A stretch of 64,000 nt of DNA. Origin: CBDBZL01 sp031399025 (GTDB lineage: Bacteria; Pseudomonadota; Alphaproteobacteria; Sphingomonadales; Sphingomonadaceae). The translations under genes and the position numbers were made by a program. Position 1 is the stretch's first letter, and every line of letters starts with the position of its first letter. The stretch spans positions 1 to 64,000 of the forward strand of contig JANNOJ010000044.1 in NCBI GenBank assembly GCA_031399025.1. The letters are read 5' to 3'. The notes under the pieces were generated by a model. That model was not told the DNA's origin and ran no database searches. It saw only the letters and a program-made list of their open reading frames with translations. Shown here one piece after another: positions 58,696 to 64,000 of the stretch.

Positions 58696-60158
58696 GCCGG
58701 TGCCCCCCGGTCGTCGACGTCATCGCCCGGCGTCAGCTGGCCGCCACCGCGACCACTGCGATCCTGTGCCGGACCAGGGGTAATGCCAGCGGTGCGGATC
58801 GGCCCCGCCAGGCCCTCGGCCACGCCCGGCTCTCCAGCACGGGCCGGCAGCCGCATCAGCCTGAGCAGATACCATACGCCCGTGCCGAACACGGCGAAGT
58901 AGACGATAACGAAAGCAATCAGGCTCGTCGCCACGGCGGGCGCGGCGAGCGGGCTGGCGCTATCGGCGGTGCGCAGCAGGCCGTAGATGGTGTATGGCTG
59001 GCGGCCGACCTCGGTGGTGATCCAGCCGGCCAGCACCGCGACGAAGCCCGAGGGCGCCATGACCAGCGCGGCGCGGTGGAGCCCGCGCCAGTCGTAGAGC
59101 TTGCCGCGCCAGCGGGCGATCAGGCTCCACCCGCCGATGCCCAACATCAGCATTCCGATCGCCACCATGATGCGGAACGACCAGAAGACGATTGCCACCG
59201 GCGGCTGCTCGTCGTCGGGAATGGTGTCGAGCCCGGCCATCGGCGCGTCGAGGCTGTGCTCCAGGATCAGGCTGGAGAGCTTGGCGATGCCGATGGCATG
59301 ATCGAGCCGCTGCTCGGCCTCGTTGGGCAGGCCGAACAGATAGAGCGGCGCGCCTTCGGGGTAGCTGCGGTAATGCCCCTCCATCGCCATGATCTTGGCC
59401 GGCTGGTGCTCCAGCGTATTGAGCCCGTGCAGGTCGCCCGCGAGGATCTGCAGCGGGGCGACCAGAGCCGCCATCCACATGGCCATCGAGAACATCTTGC
59501 GGGCGTGGCGGTCGACCCGGTCGCGCAGCAGGTGCCAGGCGCCCACGCCGCCGACCACGAAGGCGGTGGTCAGGTACGCGGCGAGCACGGTGTGAATCAA
59601 GCGATAAGGGAAGCTGGGATTGAAGATGATCGCCAGCCAGCTGGGTCCCGGCAGGAACTGGCCGTTGGCGCCCATCTCGAAGCCGGTGGGGGTGTGCATC
59701 CAGCTGTTCACCGACAGGATCCAGAAGGCGGAGAGGAACGTGCCCACCGCCACCATCAGCGTGGCGGCGAAGTGGAGACCCTTGCCTACCCGGTTCATGC
59801 CGAACAGCATGACGCCCAGGAACCCCGCCTCGAGGAAGAAGGCGGTGAGCACCTCGTAGGCCATCAGCGGGCCGATCACCGGGCCGGCGCGGTCGGAGAA
59901 TACCGACCAATTGGTGCCGAACTGGTAGCTCATCACGATGCCCGAGACGACGCCCATGGCAAAGGCGATGGCGAAGATCTTCAGCCAGTACTTGAACAGG
60001 TCGAGGTAGAGTTGCTGGCCGGTGCGCAGCCACAGGCCCTCGAGCACCGCCAGATAGCTGGCCAGCCCGATCGAGAAGGCGGGAAAGAAGAAATGGAAGC
60101 TGACGGTGAAGGCGAACTGGATGCGCGCCAGCAGCAGGGCGTCCAGGCCGTCGAACAT
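58692..60158 (-). CDS. cydA: cytochrome bd ubiquinol oxidase subunit I (CIO type)
   Basis: 488 residues, about nine membrane segments. High-affinity quinol oxidase binding haems b558, b595 and d. Haem ligand His near residue 22 in F-T-V-S-F-H-F-F-F-P-A-F-S-I-G; quinol-site G-R-Q-P-Y-T-I-Y-G-L-L-R-T (Tyr where the canonical form has Trp); H-T-V-L-A-A-Y and M-A-L-V-A-P-L region present. The Q-loop is short, as in cyanide-insensitive oxidases. Start ATG 60158 after CGGAG; the 39-base longer frame is not needed. No cydDC nearby. Confidence 0.95.
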   Translation of the reverse strand: MFDGLDALLLARIQFAFTVSFHFFFPAFSIGLASYLAVLEGLWLRTGQQLYLDLFKYWLKIFAIAFAMGVVSGIVMSYQFGTNWSVFSDRAGPVIGPLMAYEVLTAFFLEAGFLGVMLFGMNRVGKGLHFAATLMVAVGTFLSAFWILSVNSWMHTPTGFEMGANGQFLPGPSWLAIIFNPSFPYRLIHTVLAAYLTTAFVVGGVGAWHLLRDRVDRHARKMFSMAMWMAALVAPLQILAGDLHGLNTLEHQPAKIMAMEGHYRSYPEGAPLYLFGLPNEAEQRLDHAIGIAKLSSLILEHSLDAPMAGLDTIPDDEQPPVAIVFWSFRIMVAIGMLMLGIGGWSLIARWRGKLYDWRGLHRAALVMAPSGFVAVLAGWITTEVGRQPYTIYGLLRTADSASPLAAPAVATSLIAFVIVYFAVFGTGVWYLLRLMRLPARAGEPGVAEGLAGPIRTAGITPGPAQDRSGRGGGQLTPGDDVDDRGAPA

Positions 60159-61407
60159 GATCAACTCCGCAGCTTGGGGCGTGCGTAGGCAATACACCGC
60201 GGACCCGCTTGAGTATACTGCGGGCCGCGGCTTGCAGGCCGTGGGACGAGGAACGCACCGCGCTGCGCGCGCTCCTGCCGGTCGTCGAGGCAGAGCGCGC
60301 GGTTCGATGCGCCGCTGGTCTCGGCGGGGCGCAGCTGAGTGCGCCGGGCAGCCTCGCCGCCGACGATGTCGGCGTCGATCGTACCCGGCGAACGCCTCCC
60401 CGCCGCAGGACGGTGCAGCATGTCAGCCGTTCGGCGGATAACCCGGTTTCCACCTGGCTCTTCGGGGAGCTCGGCGTAGACTGTGCCACGGAAGGCGCCG
60501 TAACGGTTGAGCGGATGGCGCAGGGTCACCCGCGGGCGCGGCTCGCCGGCAACCGCATCGGGCTGATCACGGCGCCCGCCGGCGCGGCGAGCGTCCGCCC
60601 GAGCGCGCGCTCCGGTGTCACTGCCCCACTCGCAGCCATCAGGACGCCGCCGACCGCGCCCATATGCCGATCGGCGGACGAACTGACGGCGCCAAGTGAG
60701 CAGGTCATCACCACCAGCCCCGTGCACGGCGTCAGGCTGTTGGACGGCACCAGCGCCAGGGTCGCCATCCCGGCCGGCACCATGCTGCCGACCTGGCCGA
60801 CCTGACGATGCTCGCGGCAAGCGGCGGCGGCAGCTTCCGATGACGTCTCCACGCTGGTGCGGCGAGCGGCGTAACGGCCGTCGACCCCGGGTTGGCCTCG
60901 ATTGCCAGCGCCTGCTCGACGCTGGGCTCCGGCCAGAACCGCCGCGAATCGGCGGGGAATGCGCCGACCAACAACGTCATCAACTTGTCCAACGCCCGTT
61001 GGCGCATCAAGGATACCGGCTACTCGGTTCAAACCACCCGGCCGGCGAATGCGCAGAATCCTGAGCGAGGCTTCCACCGCGATGCTGGCCCAGCCACCCA
61101 GAGCCCGCCGAACCCCCTCGCGCTCCTGCTGCCCGATCACTCGCGCAGCCTCGCCTCGAAGCTTGCCGTTCACAGGGCCCAGCAGAGAGCCGCCTGGCCC
61201 TTCATCGGCGCAGGGTGGAGGCACATTCTCTGCCGGGCATTAACCAATAAGCTACGTTCGACCCGCTATAGGCAAGGCCCAGCATGCGACAGCTGGAGGC
61301 GGGCGGTTGCTGACCTTTGCTTTACAGGCAGCCCCCCTTCCGGTTATTGGCTTTCACCGGGTGTCCAGCCGGAGAAGGCAAGACCTCTTTTCAAGGGAAA
61401 GGATCGT
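60159..61407. other. 1.25-kb region without a convincing gene
   Basis: The first ~50 bases carry the cydA promoter region (minus strand). Beyond that, open frames of up to 233 codons exist on both strands, but they mirror each other, are Arg/Ala/Gly/Pro-rich and show no family motifs. No tRNA, rRNA or CRISPR pattern was seen. Possibly decayed coding DNA from a rearranged polysaccharide locus next to the exosortase. The last ~130 bases before 61408 contain AAAGGA ribosome site and presumably the exosortase promoter. Confidence 0.4.
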
Positions 61408-62289
61408 ATGGCGCTTCTCGCGCAAGGGCTGCCCCGCTGGGAGCTTGCAGTCGGCAAGGGCTGGTCTGCCAGCGCGCTGTTGGCCATCTTCGGCCTGTTG
61501 GCCATGGTCTTGCCTACCGTGGTGACCATGGGTAGCCAGTACTGGTCCACCGAAGAAGGCGTGCACGGTCCGATCATTCTGGCCACCGGCCTGTGGCTGA
61601 TCTGGCGGGAGCGGGCCTGGTTGGCGGCCGAAGCGCGGCCGGTGCGCGGCGGGCTTTGGACCCTGCCGCTTGCAGCGCTCGGCCTGGCGTGGATCTTCTC
61701 CCGCGTTTTCGGCGTCCAGAGCGTCGAGACCGCCTCGCTTTACCTGTTCCTGCTGCTCCTGGGCGTCGTCTATCTCGGGCCGCGCGCCATGCGGCGCCTT
61801 TGGTTTCCGGTGGTTTACCTCGCGTTCCTGATCGTCCCGCCGGGCTCGCTGATCATCGACCTGACGCAGCCGCTCAAGATCTGGATCTCGCGCACCGCGG
61901 TGGATCTGCTGCACATCGTCGACTATCCGGTGGCCCATACCGGCGCCATCATTCAGGTCGGGCAATACCAATTGCTGGTCGCAACCGCCTGTGCCGGCCT
62001 GATGTCGATCTTTTCCCTGACCGCGATCGGCATGCTGTACGTGCACCTCAACTGGAACTCGAACCTGCGCCGCGCCGCGCTCCTGATGCTGGCGATTGTG
62101 CCGCTGGCGGTGTTCGCCAATCTGGTGCGCGTCATCCTGCTGGTCCTGCTGACGTACCACGCGGGCAGCAATGTGGCGCAGGGCATCATGCACGATGCCG
62201 CCGGCCTCATCACTTTCGCCGTCGCTCTTGGCGGCATGTTTTTCGCCGACGCGCTGCTCGGCCTGTTCATGCGGGAGCGACCGGCATGA
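61408..62289 (+). CDS. xrtV: exosortase V (XrtV)
   Basis: 293-residue inner-membrane transpeptidase-like protein with about eight membrane segments. It processes C-terminal sorting signals, by analogy with exosortase/PEP-CTERM. Catalytic residues: Cys195 in A-T-A-C-A-G-L-M-S, Arg241 in F-A-N-L-V-R-V-I and His262 in M-H-D-A-A-G-L. Early motif S-T-E-E-G-V-H-G-P-I-I-L-A-T-G. XrtV assignment rests on overall match and on the accessory gene next to it. ATG 61408 with AAAGGA 5 bases upstream. Coupled to epsI by ATGA. Confidence 0.85.
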   Translation: MALLAQGLPRWELAVGKGWSASALLAIFGLLAMVLPTVVTMGSQYWSTEEGVHGPIILATGLWLIWRERAWLAAEARPVRGGLWTLPLAALGLAWIFSRVFGVQSVETASLYLFLLLLGVVYLGPRAMRRLWFPVVYLAFLIVPPGSLIIDLTQPLKIWISRTAVDLLHIVDYPVAHTGAIIQVGQYQLLVATACAGLMSIFSLTAIGMLYVHLNWNSNLRRAALLMLAIVPLAVFANLVRVILLVLLTYHAGSNVAQGIMHDAAGLITFAVALGGMFFADALLGLFMRERPA

Positions 62290-62957
62290 GCCTCACCAGG
62301 CGCAACATCATCGTTGGCGGCCTCGGCCTCGCTTGCTCGGGCATCGCCCTTGCCGCAGCGCGGGAAGCCTCCATCGACCCCCTGCCCGAAGGCGCGCTCG
62401 ACCGTCTGGTTCCGGCGCGCTTCGCCGACTGGCGCGCGATCGACGCCGGAGGCGTCGTGGTGCCCGCCGAGGGTGACCTATCTGATCGAACCTACAACGA
62501 CGTGCTCGTCCGGGTTTATCAGGATGGCGCCGGAGCGGCGGTCGCGCTGTTGCTCGCATATGGCTCGCTGCAGGGGCGGGACATGCAGTTGCACCGGCCT
62601 GAATTGTGCTACCCGGCAGCCGGGTTCGAAATCAGGCGGGCCGAGACGCTCGACCTCCGCTTGCCGGACGAGCCCGTCATTTCGGCGCGCCTGCTCGACA
62701 CCGCATCGCAGATCCGCCCCGAGCAGGTCTTGTACTGGACGCGGATCGGCAACGAATTCCCCACGACGCAGCTGGCCCAGCGTATTTCGGTGGTCCGGCA
62801 TAATCTGGCAGGCGAAGTGCCCGACGGCATTCTCGTGCGCACCTCGACCGTGGCGCAGGATGGTCCGGCCGCGCTGCCCATCCTGCGAGGATTCATCGCA
62901 ACATTGATGCGCGAGGCGCAGCCGGCGACCCGCAAGCTGCTCGTCGGGCAGGTTTGA
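62286..62957 (+). CDS. epsI: EpsI-family exosortase-associated protein
   Basis: 223 residues. N-terminal membrane anchor (about 8-28), then a periplasmic EpsI domain with P-A-R-F-A-D-W, V-R-V-Y-Q-D-G-A-G, M-Q-L-H-R-P-E-L-C-Y-P-A-A-G-F with the conserved Cys, and Y-W-T-R-I-G. EpsI proteins accompany exosortases and exopolysaccharide export. ATG 62286 overlaps the exosortase stop. Confidence 0.88.
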   Translation: MSLTRRNIIVGGLGLACSGIALAAAREASIDPLPEGALDRLVPARFADWRAIDAGGVVVPAEGDLSDRTYNDVLVRVYQDGAGAAVALLLAYGSLQGRDMQLHRPELCYPAAGFEIRRAETLDLRLPDEPVISARLLDTASQIRPEQVLYWTRIGNEFPTTQLAQRISVVRHNLAGEVPDGILVRTSTVAQDGPAALPILRGFIATLMREAQPATRKLLVGQV

Positions 62958-63001
62958 CTTCGCGTCTTCGCCAGCGGCGGCGGCGGCCATCCCCGGTGGT
63001 C

Positions 63002-63256
63002 TTATTCCGATCCGGACTGGAAGGGAAACGGGCGCAAGAAATAGTAGATGTAGGCCAGCGTCGCCAGCAAGGCGGCGACGGCGGGCACATCATAGCCTTC
63101 GTTTCCCAGCCAGTTGGTGAACGCGCATCCGCAGCCCGCCAGCAGATATTGCCAAAGGTGGTCCTTCGGATTGTCGACATCCACCGACCGATGCAGGAAC
63201 AGGATGACGAGGAATGCGAAAACCGCCACCGTCAGCCAATCGTAAGGGGTTTCCAT
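63002..63256 (-). CDS. XrtV sorting-system accessory small membrane protein
   Basis: 84 residues, two to three membrane segments: V-A-V-F-A-F-L-V-I-L-F-L-H-R-S (about 8-22), a central part with Y-L-L-A-G-C-G-C-A-F-T-N-W-L-G-N-E-G and V-A-A-L-L-A-T-L-A-Y-I-Y-Y-F. Start ATG 63256 gives the family-typical M-E-T-P-Y-D-W-L-T opening. Encoded on the opposite strand between epsI and the EpsD-type gene. To my knowledge it matches a family named after its association with XrtV. Confidence 0.7.
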   Translation of the reverse strand: METPYDWLTVAVFAFLVILFLHRSVDVDNPKDHLWQYLLAGCGCAFTNWLGNEGYDVPAVAALLATLAYIYYFLRPFPFQSGSE

Positions 63257-63290
63257 GAGCGTTTCTCGATCCCAGTCTTGTGAGGATTGC

Positions 63291-64000
63291 ATGCACGATA
63301 TGACCGGACGTGGCACGACGAGGCGTGCGCCGTTGCTGTTGGCAGCCCTCGCCAGCCTTGTTCTAACGCTTGCCGGCTGCGGCAGCAAGGAACCGGGCGA
63401 AGATGCGGTGGCGACGGTAGACGGCTATGAAATCACGCTTGCCGAGTTCAACCACGAGCTTGCCGAGAGCGGCGTCCGGGACTCCGAGAATCCGGCAGCG
63501 CGCCAAGCGGCGCTCGCGGCGATCATCAACCGCAAGCTGCTGTCGGGCATGGCTCAGGAAACCGAGCTCGACCGTACGCCCGACTACATCCTCAAGGAGC
63601 AGAGGATGCGAGACGTGCTCCTTGCCGATGCCGCGGTGCGATCGCTGGCGCCGCCGCGCAACCGAACGAGCGACGAAGAGATCGCCGCGTTTCTCCGGAC
63701 CAACCTGGCCGGGGGCAGTGCGCGGACGATCTATGCTGTCGACGGCCTGCAGTTCGCCCGGCCCCGGGAGGCCGAGGTGATGGACAGACTGGCGGGGGCC
63801 GCCACCTTCGAAGAGATCCAGCGCATCTTGAGCGATGAGGAAATCGCGGCCCGCGGTGCTAGGCTGACTTGGGACAGCGCAAGCCTGCCGACCGAAATCG
63901 TCCGGCAGCTGAGCCAGCTACCCGACGGCGAGCCGTTCCTGATCCCGGAGGGTAACGGCATGGTCGCAGGCGTTATCCGCGAGAAGCGGCGCCTGGCACT
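63291..64000 (+). CDS. EpsD-family peptidyl-prolyl cis-trans isomerase lipoprotein, truncated by window end
   Basis: 236 codons are visible before the edge. Signal peptide with lipobox L-T-L-A-G-C-G (Cys32). A SurA/PrsA-type N-domain follows: V-A-T-V-D-G-Y-E-I-T, A-A-I-I-N-R-K-L-L and D-Y-I-L-K-E-Q-R-M-R. Then part of the parvulin-like domain. EpsD proteins belong to exosortase/exopolysaccharide loci. ATG 63291 has GAGGA 5 bases upstream; an ATG at 63300 is also possible. Confidence 0.82.
   Translation, partial: MHDMTGRGTTRRAPLLLAALASLVLTLAGCGSKEPGEDAVATVDGYEITLAEFNHELAESGVRDSENPAARQAALAAIINRKLLSGMAQETELDRTPDYILKEQRMRDVLLADAAVRSLAPPRNRTSDEEIAAFLRTNLAGGSARTIYAVDGLQFARPREAEVMDRLAGAATFEEIQRILSDEEIAARGARLTWDSASLPTEIVRQLSQLPDGEPFLIPEGNGMVAGVIREKRRLA

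Noticed and set aside
60526..61224. Minus-strand 232-codon frame between cydA and the exosortase
   Set aside because: No motif or plausible ribosome site; a plus-strand frame of similar length overlaps it, so neither is convincing.
1..64000. CRISPR array, tRNA, rRNA, phage or conjugation genes
   Set aside because: No regularly spaced repeats, no tRNA-like cloverleaf ends, no rRNA sequence, and no integrase, capsid or relaxase motifs were seen; only the IS630 fragment is mobile.

Overview
The window is high-GC DNA whose gene content points to an aerobic alphaproteobacterium of the order Sphingomonadales (Erythrobacteraceae or Sphingomonadaceae). The evidence is four TonB-receptor-type genes (one internally deleted), exosortase V with its accessory genes, a Ku/LigD pair, an HWE histidine kinase and a leucine-degradation segment. 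The genus cannot be fixed from sequence alone.

Left part (0-10.2 kb). An IS630-type transposase runs off the left edge behind a PBP1A-family gene (pbp), then an orphan cobS. From 3.7 to 10.2 kb lies a group of small enzymes: three glutathione S-transferase-like proteins, DUF1428, two glyoxalase/VOC proteins, a RibD-C/DHFR-like reductase, an internally deleted SRPBCC gene and an MpaB/DUF2236 protein. An HxlR repressor with a palindromic operator sits between the two arms. Many of these genes overlap by a few bases.

Accessory region (10.4-20.1 kb). It looks less GC-rich by eye than its flanks. A secreted right-handed beta-helix protein is translationally coupled to a TonB receptor that has lost its middle two thirds in frame. 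Next come an SOS-peptidase (SRAP) remnant and a catabolic-looking cluster: VOC, SDR, secreted barrel, full-length TonB receptor, LuxR-type regulator and a cupin.

Middle (20.4-42.5 kb). This part holds ChrA, a DUF481 outer-membrane protein, leucine catabolism (isovaleryl-CoA dehydrogenase, an AbgT-family transporter, methylcrotonyl-CoA carboxylase beta), an HWE histidine kinase and an osmoprotectant ABC importer whose permease is fused to its binding protein. It continues with MidA-like methyltransferase, Lgt, a cation:proton antiporter, GlnD, and a CysB-like regulator leading directly into a SorAB sulfite dehydrogenase.

42.5-52.5 kb is a compact cluster of envelope genes without an assigned function. 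On the minus strand are two related secreted proteins, a DUF6152-like protein, a TonB receptor, a fusion of a catalytically dead rhodanese (Cys to Ser) with an SMP-30 propeller, and two membrane proteins. A second, short-plug outer-membrane receptor is divergent. I consider this the best candidate for an undescribed system.

Right part (52.7-64 kb). LigD and Ku (non-homologous end joining), a beta-propeller phytase lipoprotein and a CIO-type cytochrome bd operon (cydA, cydB, plus a 46-residue DUF2474/CydX-like gene) come first. A 1.2-kb stretch without a convincing gene follows, and the window ends in the exosortase V locus: exosortase with Cys195/Arg241/His262, EpsI, a small accessory membrane protein and a truncated EpsD-type peptidyl-prolyl isomerase lipoprotein.
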